Of a stretch of 64,000 nucleotides of DNA, positions 1 to 8,136 are shown one piece after another. The notes below the pieces were generated by a model. It saw only the letters and a program-made list of their open reading frames with translations, was not told where the DNA came from and ran no database searches. Both the position numbers and the translations under genes were made by a program. This DNA is from Kribbella jiaozuonensis. Lineage in GTDB: Bacteria; Actinomycetota; Actinomycetes; Propionibacteriales; Kribbellaceae. How positions within the stretch are numbered: the first letter of the stretch is position 1; every line of letters starts with the position of its first letter. Where the stretch lies: the NCBI RefSeq assembly GCF_005233875.1, contig NZ_SZPZ01000005.1, positions 496,001 through 560,000 of the forward strand. The letters run 5' to 3'.

Positions 1-566
1 AGGTAGTCGAGCGCACCCGGCTTGCCGAGCAGGTGATGGAGCAGGAGCAGTACGGCGGTACCGTCACCCGCCTGACCCGGCGTCGAATACTGCAGCTTGC
101 CCTTGAACTTCGGGTCGAGCAGGTCGTCGAACGTCTTCGGCGTACCGGCCTGCTGGTTGGCGATGAAGCACAGGTAGTTGTCGACGACGGTGACGTAGTC
201 GTCGCCCTTGACACCCTTCACGTGATCCTCGCCCGGAACGTCGTACTTCTGCAGCAGACCGTCCGCGGATGCCTTCTGGATGAACGGCGGCAGCGTCACG
301 ACGACATCGGCCTGCGGGTTCGACTTCTCCTTCTGCATCCGCGACACCACCTCGCCGGAGCCGGCCTCGACCGTCTGGACCTTGATCCCGGTCTTCTGGG
401 TGAACGCGTCGAACCGGGTCTTGTACCAGTCGGCCAGGCCGTCGGCGGTGTACACGGTGACAGTCTTCTTGGCGCCGTCGCCGGTGGACGCGGCTCCGGT
501 CCCGCCGCAAGCAGCGGTTGCCGTGAGCAACAGGGTGGCGGCGAGCAGGGTCTTGAGTGCCTTCAC
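1..566 (-). CDS. Phosphonate (2-aminoethylphosphonate type) ABC transporter substrate-binding lipoprotein, partial
   Basis: Periplasmic-binding-type lipoprotein that would capture 2-aminoethylphosphonate or a related compound for an ABC importer; only the first ~188 residues lie in the window. The GTG start at 566 gives a short basic N-terminus (VKALK), a hydrophobic stretch and a cysteine in ATAACGG as probable lipidation site. The mature part (KTVTVYTADG..., QADVVVTLPPF, FDDLLDPKFKGKL) looks like the iron/thiamine/phosphonate binding-protein class. It overlaps the upstream hydrolase gene by 4 nt (GTGA), so the two are probably translationally coupled, with GGAG just upstream. The substrate is inferred from the three genes before it; the permease and ATPase genes should lie to the left. 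The sequence also resembles iron-binding SBPs, so substrate is less certain than fold. Confidence 0.8.
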   Translation of the reverse strand, partial: MKALKTLLAATLLLTATAACGGTGAASTGDGAKKTVTVYTADGLADWYKTRFDAFTQKTGIKVQTVEAGSGEVVSRMQKEKSNPQADVVVTLPPFIQKASADGLLQKYDVPGEDHVKGVKGDDYVTVVDNYLCFIANQQAGTPKTFDDLLDPKFKGKLQYSTPGQAGDGTAVLLLLHHLLGKPGALDY

Positions 567-1240
567 TTCTCCAGCCTTCGATCGAGGAGCAGGCCGGGCA
601 GTTCCCGGACCGACTCGAGTACATGCGTCGCACCCGCGGCATCCAGCTGTTGTTTGCCGTGGGCACCTGTCAGGACGCCGGCCACGATCCCGGCACCGGC
701 CCGGATCCCCGTCGCCATGTCGTAGGCGGTATCGCCGGCCACGGCCACGTTCGCCACGCTGTCGGCCTTCAGCTCGAGCAGCGCCTTGAGCACCATGTCC
801 GGGTACGGTCTGCCCCGGCCCGCCTGGGCCGGACAGAGAGTGAGATCGGCCAGCGTCTGCCAGCCGAGTGCGGTCAGGATTCGGTGTTGGGTGGTCTCGG
901 AGAAGCCGGTGGTCAGGCAGACCTTGATGCCGGCGTCCTTGAGTTGCCGGATCGCGTCCTCGGCGCCGTCGATCGGCTTCAGCCCGTCGATGAGGCGGTT
1001 GTAGGCCTCCTCGAACGCCTGGTTCGCCTCCTGCGCCGCTTCCTCGCGCTCGAGCAGCGCGCGGAAGACGGTGATCTTCGATTCGCCCATGGTCGCGCGG
1101 ACATGCGCGATCATCCGCTCGTACTGCGGTGTGCCCGGCTCGATGCCCTGGGCACCGATCGCCGCGGTGAACGCCTGCTCCACGAGCCCGTCGTCGGCAA
1201 CCGTCGTACCGGCCATGTCGAGCACTGCGAGCTGGATCAT
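563..1240 (-). CDS. Phosphonatase-like HAD hydrolase
   Basis: HAD-superfamily hydrolase of the phosphonatase (phosphonoacetaldehyde hydrolase) type, 225 aa, cytosolic. It would cleave the C-P bond of phosphonoacetaldehyde to acetaldehyde and phosphate. Visible features are HAD motif I DMAGTT (D8), a cap domain with MGESK (K55) that lines up by eye with the Schiff-base lysine motif MGxxK of classical phosphonatase, motif II TTGFSE, and a late motif VAVAGDTAYD. The ATG at 1240 overlaps the stop of the oxidoreductase gene (ATGA), and its own stop overlaps the start of the binding-protein gene. Together these suggest a route from an aminophosphonate by oxidation to the aldehyde and then C-P cleavage. 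Family call is strong; exact substrate is inference. Confidence 0.85.
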   Translation of the reverse strand: MIQLAVLDMAGTTVADDGLVEQAFTAAIGAQGIEPGTPQYERMIAHVRATMGESKITVFRALLEREEAAQEANQAFEEAYNRLIDGLKPIDGAEDAIRQLKDAGIKVCLTTGFSETTQHRILTALGWQTLADLTLCPAQAGRGRPYPDMVLKALLELKADSVANVAVAGDTAYDMATGIRAGAGIVAGVLTGAHGKQQLDAAGATHVLESVRELPGLLLDRRLEK

Positions 1241-2322
1241 GCGCCGATCCCCTCAAACGTTGCCTCGGCGATCGCCGGCGACATGGTCATCCCGCGACCA
1301 CCCGGTCCGGTCACCAGATGCACGCCCTCGGCAACTTCCCGCCGTACGACGACCTCGTCGCTGGTCGCCTGCGAATACACGCCGGCCCATCGCTGGGTGA
1401 TCGCGGGCAGCTCGCGTCCGAGAATGCTCTCGACCGTGTCCCGCAGGTAGTCGTACGGCTCACTCCGTACGTCGAACGAGAACGGCTCGTCGTACTCGTG
1501 GGTGTCGCCAATCGTCAGACCGCCGTGGTTGCGTTGCACCATCAGCAGCTGCATCTTGTGCTCCTCGGCGATGGGAGTCCGCGCCGGCAGGTCATCGGCC
1601 CTGTACGCCGGGTAGTACCGGAAGCTGTCCCCGTCCGCGACGGCGGTGGTGAGCGTGTCGTCGAGTGGCGCGGTCTGCATCATCTGCAGGCGCACCCGGC
1701 GTACCGGAAGGTCGTCGGTGAGCTCGCGGATCAGCCCGCTGTGCCAGGCGCCTGTGCAGAGGAATACGAGGTCGCCCGAGTGGGTGTCGCCGTGGTCGTC
1801 GACGATCCGGCCGTCCTGCACGTTGCGCACTTCCCGTCCGCCGAGGAACTGGTAGCGGTTCGATTTCGTCAGCTCGGTACGCAGCGCCGGCAACACCTCA
1901 CGCGGCTCGACGATCGCATCCCGCGCGCACCACAGCGCACCTTGCAGGTCGCCCTTCAACGCCGGGTTGCGGTCCCGGGTCTGCTCAGCGTCGAGCACCT
2001 GAAACCCACGCGCCGCCGCGTCCGGCCGCGCCGCCGCCTCCTTGGCAACCGCCAACTCGGCGTCGCTCCGGCAAACCGTCAGCGAACCGACCGTCCGTAC
2101 GCCGATCCCCGGCAGCTCCGCCCACAGGTCCCGCGCCCGCTGCGCCAGCTCGACCTCAGCGCCGTCAGCACGCCCGCTGACCCACACCAGACCGAAATTC
2201 CGGACGCTGGCTCCACGGGCCTCCAGCTCCCGCTCGACCTGGACCACCTCGTGGCCCCGCCGTACCGCCTCCCAGGCGTGGAACGTGCCCAGGACACCTC
2301 CACCCACCACAACCACCCGCAC
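1237..2322 (-). CDS. FAD-dependent amine oxidoreductase of the phosphonate-associated (HpnW/TIGR03364-like) family
   Basis: DAO-type flavoprotein, 361 aa. The N-terminus has the dinucleotide-binding motif VVVGGGVLG followed by the βαβ acidic residue (VQVERE), and the C-terminal FAD contact region reads VTGPGGRGMTMSP. This family is found next to phosphonatase-like hydrolases and aminophosphonate transporters, and is thought to oxidise the amine of 2-aminoethylphosphonate or its N-methyl derivatives to phosphonoacetaldehyde, replacing the usual PhnW transaminase. The GTG at 2322 is preceded by AGAGGAG at good spacing. It is the first gene after the operator at 2348 and overlaps the hydrolase gene by 4 nt. 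The oxidative role is established for the family only in part; here it rests on context. Confidence 0.82.
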   Translation of the reverse strand: MRVVVVGGGVLGTFHAWEAVRRGHEVVQVERELEARGASVRNFGLVWVSGRADGAEVELAQRARDLWAELPGIGVRTVGSLTVCRSDAELAVAKEAAARPDAAARGFQVLDAEQTRDRNPALKGDLQGALWCARDAIVEPREVLPALRTELTKSNRYQFLGGREVRNVQDGRIVDDHGDTHSGDLVFLCTGAWHSGLIRELTDDLPVRRVRLQMMQTAPLDDTLTTAVADGDSFRYYPAYRADDLPARTPIAEEHKMQLLMVQRNHGGLTIGDTHEYDEPFSFDVRSEPYDYLRDTVESILGRELPAITQRWAGVYSQATSDEVVVRREVAEGVHLVTGPGGRGMTMSPAIAEATFEGIGA

Positions 2323-2347
2323 ACCCGCTCCTCTCGTCCCATCAGAG

Positions 2348-2363
2348 ATTGGTCCGGACCAAT
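2348..2363. promoter_or_regulatory. Palindromic operator, probably for the GntR regulator
   Basis: ATTGGTCCGGACCAAT is a perfect 16-bp palindrome 25 nt upstream of the oxidoreductase start. It fits the TGGT...ACCA pattern known for HutC-type GntR regulators (DasR, PhnF). It lies between the regulator gene and the genes it would control. Confidence 0.75.
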
Positions 2364-2418
2364 GAAGAGGACGTGCGAACGGATCGACCGCAGGATGAAC
2401 CCGCGGCGAACAGCTGGA

Positions 2419-3120
2419 TCAGGGGCGGAGGGTGGCGCGGAATCCGACCCGGTCGCCTCGGTAGAGGGAACGGACGGCTTCGATGGGGCGGCCAGTGGTG
2501 TCTCGGCTGGTGCGGTGCAGGAGGAGCATCGGGAGCGACTGAGTGGCCTTCAGCAGCTCAGCTTCGCGAGGGGTCGCGATGACGGTCTCGACCAGCTCCT
2601 CGCCTTCGCCGAACTGCACCCCGAGCTGATCGGTCAGGCACCGGTACAGCGAGCCGGTCGGGTCTAGTACCTCTTTGAGCGTCGGGAAACGCGCAACCGC
2701 GAGGTACGTCGTCTCGAGCCCGATCGGCTGCCCGTCCGCGAACAGCACCCGCTCCAGCCGATGCACCGGCTCACCCTCGGCGATGTCGAGCTTCTCAGCT
2801 AGTTCTGCATCCGCGGCCAGCTCGTCGAAAGCGACAACCTCACGCCCCGGCGTATGCCCCTGCGCGCGGAGCGCCTCGGTGTAGCTCACCAGCGCGAGCG
2901 GCTGCACCAGCTTCGGCGTCGCGACGAACGTGCCCTGTCCCTGGCGCGCCCGCAGCCGCCCGTCCGCGATCAGCTCGCGGATCGCCTGCCGCATCGTCCA
3001 GCGGGAGACCCCGAACTCCTTCGCAAGCACCCGCTCCGGCGGCAACGCCGCACCCTCGCCCAGACCCTCGACCACCTCGACCAGCCGGGTCTTCACCACG
3101 AAATGCAGCGGAACGCTCAC
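2419..3120 (-). CDS. GntR-family (HutC subfamily) transcriptional regulator
   Basis: 233-aa repressor: an N-terminal winged helix-turn-helix (LPPERVLAKEFGVSRWTMRQAIRELIADG split over residues ~18-45) and a C-terminal UTRA ligand-binding domain (EPVHRLERVLFADGQPIGLETTYL...). The open frame extends further upstream, but the GTG at 3120 is chosen because a -10 hexamer TAGAGT sits exactly 7 nt upstream on the minus strand, which suggests a leaderless mRNA, and because homologous domains start here. It stands directly upstream of, and in the same direction as, the aminophosphonate genes, so it most likely senses a phosphonate or intermediate and represses them through the palindrome at 2348. Confidence 0.85.
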   Translation of the reverse strand: MSVPLHFVVKTRLVEVVEGLGEGAALPPERVLAKEFGVSRWTMRQAIRELIADGRLRARQGQGTFVATPKLVQPLALVSYTEALRAQGHTPGREVVAFDELAADAELAEKLDIAEGEPVHRLERVLFADGQPIGLETTYLAVARFPTLKEVLDPTGSLYRCLTDQLGVQFGEGEELVETVIATPREAELLKATQSLPMLLLHRTSRDTTGRPIEAVRSLYRGDRVGFRATLRP

Positions 3121-3127
3121 CCAACCG

Positions 3128-3133
3128 ACTCTA
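3128..3133 (-). promoter_or_regulatory. -10 hexamer TAGAGT of the GntR gene
   Basis: On the minus strand TAGAGT is followed by 7 nt and the GTG start at 3120. The hexamer lies inside a short palindrome, CGACT-CT-AGTCG on the plus strand, so autoregulation is possible. Confidence 0.5.
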
Positions 3134-3182
3134 GTCGAGCCCAGGCTCCACTCCCCCTGACGCGAAAGGCCCGAGAAAGGTC

Positions 3183-3208
3183 GAGCCCCGGGCGGTAACC
3201 CGGGGCTC
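3183..3208 (-). terminator. Hairpin terminator of the DUF5302 gene
   Basis: GAGCCCCGGG and CCCGGGGCTC form a perfect 10-bp stem with a 6-nt loop, 28 nt downstream of the leftward DUF5302 gene. There is no T-run, as is common in high-GC actinobacteria. Confidence 0.7.
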
Positions 3209-3235
3209 ATGCGGATGGATGGACAGTGGCGGTCT

Positions 3236-3412
3236 TCAGCTGCCGGACTTGCGCCTGAACTGGCGCTTCTGCTTGTCGTTGTGCGCGTCGCCGACGCCCT
3301 GCCCGCGCACCCCGGATCCCGGATGCGTGTGCTTCCCGGCGTTCTTCTTCTCGAGCGCTTCCCGGAACTTCTTCTGCAGATCGTCCGCCGGCTCGCTGGA
3401 CTTGTCGCTCAT
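3236..3412 (-). CDS. DUF5302 family small protein
   Basis: 58-aa, strongly charged protein (MSDKSSEPADDLQKKFREAL...). It has an acidic start, a helical lysine/glutamate-rich middle and a basic C-terminus ending FRRKSGS, which is the pattern of the actinobacterial DUF5302 family of unknown function. The ATG at 3412 has an AGGAGAC ribosome-binding site 5 nt upstream. It is a monocistronic gene with its own terminator hairpin at 3183. Nothing in the sequence indicates a specific role. Confidence 0.75.
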   Translation of the reverse strand: MSDKSSEPADDLQKKFREALEKKNAGKHTHPGSGVRGQGVGDAHNDKQKRQFRRKSGS

Positions 3413-3571
3413 ACCGTCTCCTTCACAAACCGTCAGGCGTACGCACCCCACGCTAACCGAGGGTGAACGAGAACCGCGACTGGAATACCACCAATCTCAC
3501 CTGTGGAGAACCCCGGCTGCGATCCGGGCCGCGCTGTTAAGTTCCCTGGTACGCCGTCGGAGGGAGACACA

Positions 3572-4222
3572 ATGCTGGTGAGCAACGAGGCACTGCTCGG
3601 GATCGCGCTGGTCGAGCTCGGTCTGGTGATCGTGCCGGGGCCGAACATGATCTACCTGGTGTCCCGCTCGATCGCCCAGGGCCGTCGCGCCGGGCTGATC
3701 TCGCTGGCCGGCGTCGGTATCGGCTTCCTCGTGTACCTGCTCGCGGCCAGCGCCGGCCTCGCGACCCTGTTCGCGCTCGTCCCCGAGATCTACCTGACGC
3801 TGAAGCTCGCCGGCGCGGCGTACCTGCTCTGGCTCGCCTGGAACGCACTCCGCCCCGGCGGTACGTCGGTCTTCGCCACGCAGGAGCTCGCGCCCGACCG
3901 CCCACGCAAACTGTTCGGCATGGGCCTGCTCACCTGCCTGCTCAACCCGAAGATCGCGATCCTCTACATCTCGCTGCTCCCTCAGTTCCTCGACCCGTCC
4001 CGCGGCCATCTCGGTCTGCAGAGCCTGATCCTCGGCCTCACGCAGCTAACGGTCGGTGTCGTCATGAACGCTGTCTTCGTGATCACGGCCGGCTCGGTCG
4101 CGGTGTTCCTCTCCCGTCGCCCGACCTGGATGCGCATCCACCGGTACGTCATGGGCACCGCGCTCGCAGTCTTCGCCGTCCGCCTGGCCACCGACCGCGC
4201 CCGTCCGCTCGCCTCCCACTGA
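3572..4222 (+). CDS. LysE/RhtB family amino-acid exporter
   Basis: 216-aa inner-membrane protein of the LysE translocator family, which exports amino acids or related small molecules. About six hydrophobic segments are visible, and the family signature PGPNMIYLVSRSIAQGRRAG lies in the first third. Length matches the family (~205-215 aa). The start at 3572 follows GGAGGGAGA. It is probably monocistronic, because the next gene has its own promoter at 4226. The exported substrate cannot be told from sequence. Confidence 0.85.
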   Translation: MLVSNEALLGIALVELGLVIVPGPNMIYLVSRSIAQGRRAGLISLAGVGIGFLVYLLAASAGLATLFALVPEIYLTLKLAGAAYLLWLAWNALRPGGTSVFATQELAPDRPRKLFGMGLLTCLLNPKIAILYISLLPQFLDPSRGHLGLQSLILGLTQLTVGVVMNAVFVITAGSVAVFLSRRPTWMRIHRYVMGTALAVFAVRLATDRARPLASH

Positions 4223-4225
4223 GAA

Positions 4226-4248
4226 CTGTCGGTAGGGGCATCTAGCGT
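4226..4248 (+). promoter_or_regulatory. PafBC-type (RecA-NDp-like) DNA-damage promoter
   Basis: CTGTCGGTA, then exactly 8 nt, then TAGCGT, matches the LexA-independent DNA-damage promoter consensus TTGTCRGTG-N8-TANNNT of mycobacteria with two mismatches. The -10 hexamer ends 8 nt before the ATG at 4257, so the mRNA would be leaderless. The same layout precedes rmuC and xseA in this window. Confidence 0.65.
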
Positions 4249-4256
4249 CTGCCGGG

Positions 4257-4934
4257 ATGACCACGCAGATCGATCGTCTGACCACGTCCGGCTGGAGTAC
4301 GTGCGAGCCGATCGCCGCGCTCGTCCGCTCACGTGGTCTGCCCGCGATCACTCGCGAGTATCTGCTGGCGGAGTTCTCGCCGGAGACCTGGGAGCGGGCC
4401 GAGGACGCGACACATGCGCTCGCAAAGCACTTCGCCGGCGCCCGCTTCGCCGACGAGGTCGAGTACGGCGTACTGCTCGTGCCCGACCCGCACTTCCTCG
4501 ACACCCGCCGGGCGCTCCCCACCGAACTGCGGGGCGGTGATGTCGTCGATGAGCGTCTGCCCGCCGGGGTCGCGCTGCCAGCGACCCGGCCGTGGCAGCT
4601 GGTCGTGAGTGTCATCGGTTCCTACGGTCCTTCGCTCGGCAGCTACAACGAGGTGACCGCGTCCGACGACTTCGTCGTACTCGGACAGGACACGCGGCAG
4701 TGGATGACTCGACAGGTGTGGGGTGCTCGTGTGTTGCAGTGCGGGGCGACGCCGCCGGACTGTGAGCACAACGAGCGCTGGACGTTCACGCTGTTCCCCG
4801 GCGAGGAACTGGTCGACGGGCAGGCCGAGTCCGGGACCGTGTTGAAGGGCAAGGTTCGGTTCCGGCTGGGCAAACCCAACCGCGGCATCGGGTCGGCGCG
4901 CGTCGCCCCGGCTTTGTTAATTGATGTGCAGTAG
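4257..4934 (+). CDS. Protein of unknown function, candidate DNA-damage-response gene
   Basis: 225-aa soluble protein with no signal peptide, no transmembrane segment and no motif I recognise. Two halves can be seen: a helical N-terminal half (WERAEDATHALAKHF) and a β-rich C-terminal half with aromatic residues and two cysteines (LQCGATPPDCEHNERWTFTLFPGEEL). That ends in a basic stretch (KGKVRFRLGKPNRG). The start is fixed by the leaderless promoter at 4226, whose architecture is that of PafBC-dependent genes. It is followed closely by a kinase-like gene at 4962 that may share its transcript. Function is unknown; only the damage-inducible expression is proposed, from the promoter. Confidence 0.7.
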   Translation: MTTQIDRLTTSGWSTCEPIAALVRSRGLPAITREYLLAEFSPETWERAEDATHALAKHFAGARFADEVEYGVLLVPDPHFLDTRRALPTELRGGDVVDERLPAGVALPATRPWQLVVSVIGSYGPSLGSYNEVTASDDFVVLGQDTRQWMTRQVWGARVLQCGATPPDCEHNERWTFTLFPGEELVDGQAESGTVLKGKVRFRLGKPNRGIGSARVAPALLIDVQ

Positions 4935-4961
4935 CCGGATGGCTCCCGGATACTGCTGCCC

Positions 4962-5855
4962 GTGGTGATGCATGCGGGTCAACTGGACGTGACGGTCGAG
5001 CTGGTCGAGGGACTGATCCGCTCGCAGTTCCCGGAGTGGGGCGGGCTCGCGGTCCGCCCGGTGCCGTCGCACGGAACGGTCAACGCGCTGTTCCGGATCG
5101 GCGACGAGCTCGTGGCGCGATTCCCGATCCTGCCCGGTGATGCCGCAGCGGTGCGGGCTGAGCTCGAGGACGAGGCCGATGCAGCCCGACGGTTGCGGCG
5201 CATCTCGCCGTACCCGACACCGGAGCCGATCGCGATCGGTGCGCCCGGCCTCGACTATCCACAGCCCTGGAGCGTTTACAGCTGGATCGACGGCACGATC
5301 GCGTACGACGCGGACGTCGCCGGATCGACCGCATTCGCCGAGGACCTGGCGCGATTCGTGCTGGCGTTGCGCGCTGAGCCGACCGAAGGGCGAGTGTTCA
5401 CCGGCACCTGGCGCGGCGGCGTACTCACCTCGCAGGACGAGTCCGTCGCGGACGGGCTGGAGCGCAGCCGCGGCATGATCGACGTCGACGGACTCGCCCG
5501 GCTGTGGGCCGACCTCCGTACGACGGAACGCACCGAGCCCGACGCCTGGACGCATCGCGACCTCATGCCCGGCAATCTGCTCGTCAAGGACGGCCGGCTC
5601 GCGGGCGTCATCGACGTCGGCACGTTCACCGTTTCAGACCCCGCGATGGATCTCCAGCCCGCGTGGAACCTGCTCGACCCCACGGCACGCGAGGCCTTCC
5701 GCAAGGCCCTCGGCAGCGACGACGCCGAATGGCGCCGCGGGATGGGCTGGTCGTTCGCACAGGCGATCGGCTGCCTCTGGTACTACGTCGAGACCAACCC
5801 GGTCATGTCCCGAACCGCCCACCACACCCTGACCGCGCTGCTCAAAGCCGCCTAG
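4962..5855 (+). CDS. Aminoglycoside-phosphotransferase-family kinase
   Basis: 297-aa protein with a protein-kinase-like fold of the APH family. Motifs: a glycine-poor N-lobe with NALFRIGDELVARFP, the catalytic loop THRDLMPGNLLV (D and N present) and the metal-binding IDVGTF in place of DFG. Such proteins phosphorylate small molecules including aminoglycosides and macrolides, but many have other substrates, so a resistance role should not be assumed. GTG at 4962 or ATG at 4968 are both possible starts. It lies 27 nt after the gene at 4257 on the same strand and overlaps the methyltransferase gene end-to-end by 14 nt. Confidence 0.82.
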   Translation: MVMHAGQLDVTVELVEGLIRSQFPEWGGLAVRPVPSHGTVNALFRIGDELVARFPILPGDAAAVRAELEDEADAARRLRRISPYPTPEPIAIGAPGLDYPQPWSVYSWIDGTIAYDADVAGSTAFAEDLARFVLALRAEPTEGRVFTGTWRGGVLTSQDESVADGLERSRGMIDVDGLARLWADLRTTERTEPDAWTHRDLMPGNLLVKDGRLAGVIDVGTFTVSDPAMDLQPAWNLLDPTAREAFRKALGSDDAEWRRGMGWSFAQAIGCLWYYVETNPVMSRTAHHTLTALLKAA

Positions 5856-6567
5856 TCACGAACACCCACTCTTTGCCCGGCCGATCCGGAGCCTCACGTA
5901 CTTCGTCAACCGCAAACCCGGCCGCCGCCAGCGACGCCTCGACCTCATCCCGCTCCCGGAACCGCAACGTCGAATCCGACGTGAACACGGCGCCATCGGA
6001 CGAGAACACGTACGTACCCCGGAACGTCACGTACGGCAGCTCGACATCGACCAGCTCGCTCCAAACCTCCACCGTCCCACCGCCCGGCACCGGCTGCACC
6101 TGATGCGTGGGCTCCCGCGTCCACTCCTCCCACTGCCTCCGCGCCGGATCCCGCGTCTCGAACACGAACCGCCCATCAGGCTTCAAGGCCGCATGTACGC
6201 CGCTCAGCGTCGCCGCCCAGTCCTCATCGGTCAGGAACACCTGCGCCACGTTCCCCGTCATCACCGCAAGATCCACCTGCAACGGCGGCAACGTCGTCGC
6301 GTCCCCGTGGATCCACCGCACCCGATCGGCAAACTCCTTGCCCCGAGCAACCTCCAACGAGGCCTCCGCCGGATCCACGCCGACAACCTCCACCCCGATA
6401 CGAGCCAGCCAGCAAGCCAGCTCCCCCGTCCCGCACCCCACATCCAGCACCTGCCGCGCCCCGAACTCCCCCACCATCGCGACGTAATGCTCCAGATCCC
6501 CCCGCCCGGCATCCAGCAAGTCATAAACCGCCACCAACCGAGGCACCCCGAACAAGGCATCAACCAT
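5842..6567 (-). CDS. Class I SAM-dependent methyltransferase
   Basis: 241-aa cytosolic methyltransferase. Motif I VLDVGCGTGELACWLA, the acidic post-I residue (VVGVDPAEASLEVA) and a motif II-like GDATTLPPLQVDLAVMTGNVAQVF are all clear; a β-rich insert near residues 150-200 (YVTFRGTYVF) resembles methyltransferases of the TIGR/ubiE-like small-molecule group. ATG 6567 is chosen because sequence upstream is low-quality and lacks family similarity. The gene converges with the kinase gene. Substrate unknown. Confidence 0.8.
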   Translation of the reverse strand: MVDALFGVPRLVAVYDLLDAGRGDLEHYVAMVGEFGARQVLDVGCGTGELACWLARIGVEVVGVDPAEASLEVARGKEFADRVRWIHGDATTLPPLQVDLAVMTGNVAQVFLTDEDWAATLSGVHAALKPDGRFVFETRDPARRQWEEWTREPTHQVQPVPGGGTVEVWSELVDVELPYVTFRGTYVFSSDGAVFTSDSTLRFRERDEVEASLAAAGFAVDEVREAPDRPGKEWVFVTRRL

Positions 6568-6610
6568 GCCCGCGACGCTAACCCACCTCATCCGGCCCGG
6601 CGACCGCATT

Positions 6611-7390
6611 TCACGACGTCGCTCCGGTGTAGCGCCGCAACCCTGCGCTCCACGCGAGCACGGCCAACGCAGCCGCGACGCCGGCTGCAAGCACGCCGCC
6701 GACCAGTACGCCGACCTGCGGCCCGCGGAGGAGCGCGGCTGTTGGGACCGACGCGATCAGCGCCATCGGGAACACATAGGTGAGGACTACGCGGATCGGG
6801 CGGGCGAAGACATCGGTCGGGTAGCGGCCGAGTTGCCAGGCGGAGTGGAAGAACACGTCCAACTGAAGCTTCGGGGCCCAGAACGCCAGGCAGGCGAGCA
6901 GCACGCTCAGCGCCCACGTGACGACGAGCCCCGCAACGACGAGCACCAACCAACTGACCACCCCGGCGACACTCAGCGACTGACCGGCGATCCCCCAGCC
7001 CAGCACTCCGACGCCCAGTACGAACTGGATCAGTGCGAGCGGTGACGACAACGACAGGCTGGCCAGGAACAGACTCGATGCCGGCTGCAACAAATACGCA
7101 TCGAGCTTCCCGTTCCGGATGCCTGTCTCCGGGAACCACGACAGGTTCGGATCGATGAATGTCCCGCGCAGCCCGGTGATCAGCTGATACGTCCCGATCA
7201 GCACCAGGAACTCCGCCTTCGACCACCCGGCCAGCGTGTCCGCGCGCGTGAACACGATCAGCACGGCGGCCACCGCCGTACCAAGGCCTGTGAACGCGAG
7301 CAGTACGTCGAACACCAGGTTGATCCGGAAGGCGACGCTCCGCCGCAACGCCATCGAGAAACCCACACCTACCAGCCGGAGCAGCTTCAC
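6611..7390 (-). CDS. ABC-2 type exporter permease subunit (second)
   Basis: 259-aa membrane protein with about six hydrophobic segments, matching the ABC-2 permease family (COG3694-like). It pairs with another permease and an ATPase encoded just upstream. The GTG at 7390 overlaps the preceding stop (GTGA), and GGTGGG lies before it, so translation is coupled. The three-gene set is a typical heterodimeric exporter of unknown, probably hydrophobic or drug-like, cargo. Confidence 0.83.
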   Translation of the reverse strand: MKLLRLVGVGFSMALRRSVAFRINLVFDVLLAFTGLGTAVAAVLIVFTRADTLAGWSKAEFLVLIGTYQLITGLRGTFIDPNLSWFPETGIRNGKLDAYLLQPASSLFLASLSLSSPLALIQFVLGVGVLGWGIAGQSLSVAGVVSWLVLVVAGLVVTWALSVLLACLAFWAPKLQLDVFFHSAWQLGRYPTDVFARPIRVVLTYVFPMALIASVPTAALLRGPQVGVLVGGVLAAGVAAALAVLAWSAGLRRYTGATS

Positions 7391-8136
7391 GATCCCACCG
7401 CCGTGTACCGACGTACGCCGATCCGCCACACGACCGCGACCACAGCCACCAGCACTACCACCCAGATCAGTTGATAAACCATTGAGCCGCTGCCCCCGGA
7501 CGCGATCTCGGCCGGCAGACCGTTCATGCCGTAGAACGGCAGGACCTCCGCGATCCGGCGCCACGTATCCGGCAGAAGTCCGATCGGCGCCGCCGTACCG
7601 CCGAACAGGAACACCAACTGGCTACCGAACCCCACAACCGCGTGCACGCGGTCCGTCCAGAACGCGGTCAACGCCAGCAGGAACGTCCACAGGAACACGA
7701 GGACCGCGGCCAGCAGGATGTACGGCGTACTGCGCAACACCGCCGACCAGTCGAAGCCGACCCGCAGCGCGATCCCGGTGAGCAGCACGATCGGTGCCCC
7801 GAGCAACGTCAGCCACGCGCGGATGGCGAGGTTCATCCCGATGACGCCGATCACGACCGGCTGCGGGCGGAGCAGCTCGTGGCTGAGTGTCCCGTCGTAG
7901 ATCCGCTCGGAGAACGTGTGCTGCTCGAACGACTCGGTCATCAGCGTCACCAGGATGACCGCGACGTAGTACCGCGCGATGGTCGGATCGTCCGGGTAGA
8001 CGGCCGACCACACGAACAGCCCGATCAACGGCGCAACCACCGCCTGTACGACGAGCGTCAGCAGGAACCACCACGCGCCGGACCATTCCAGCACCTCTTG
8101 GCGGAGCCGGAACCCCAGCAGTACTGCGGTTCTCAT
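7387..8136 (-). CDS. ABC-2 type exporter permease subunit (first)
   Basis: 249-aa permease with about six transmembrane segments, beginning MRTAVLLGFRLRQEVLEWSG and containing the extracytosolic SFEQHTFSERIYDGTLSHEL region typical of COG4587-type permeases. Its ATG at 8136 overlaps the ATPase stop (ATGA) and its stop overlaps the start of the next permease, so the three genes form one tightly coupled operon read leftwards from about 9101. Confidence 0.83.
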   Translation of the reverse strand: MRTAVLLGFRLRQEVLEWSGAWWFLLTLVVQAVVAPLIGLFVWSAVYPDDPTIARYYVAVILVTLMTESFEQHTFSERIYDGTLSHELLRPQPVVIGVIGMNLAIRAWLTLLGAPIVLLTGIALRVGFDWSAVLRSTPYILLAAVLVFLWTFLLALTAFWTDRVHAVVGFGSQLVFLFGGTAAPIGLLPDTWRRIAEVLPFYGMNGLPAEIASGGSGSMVYQLIWVVVLVAVVAVVWRIGVRRYTAVGS

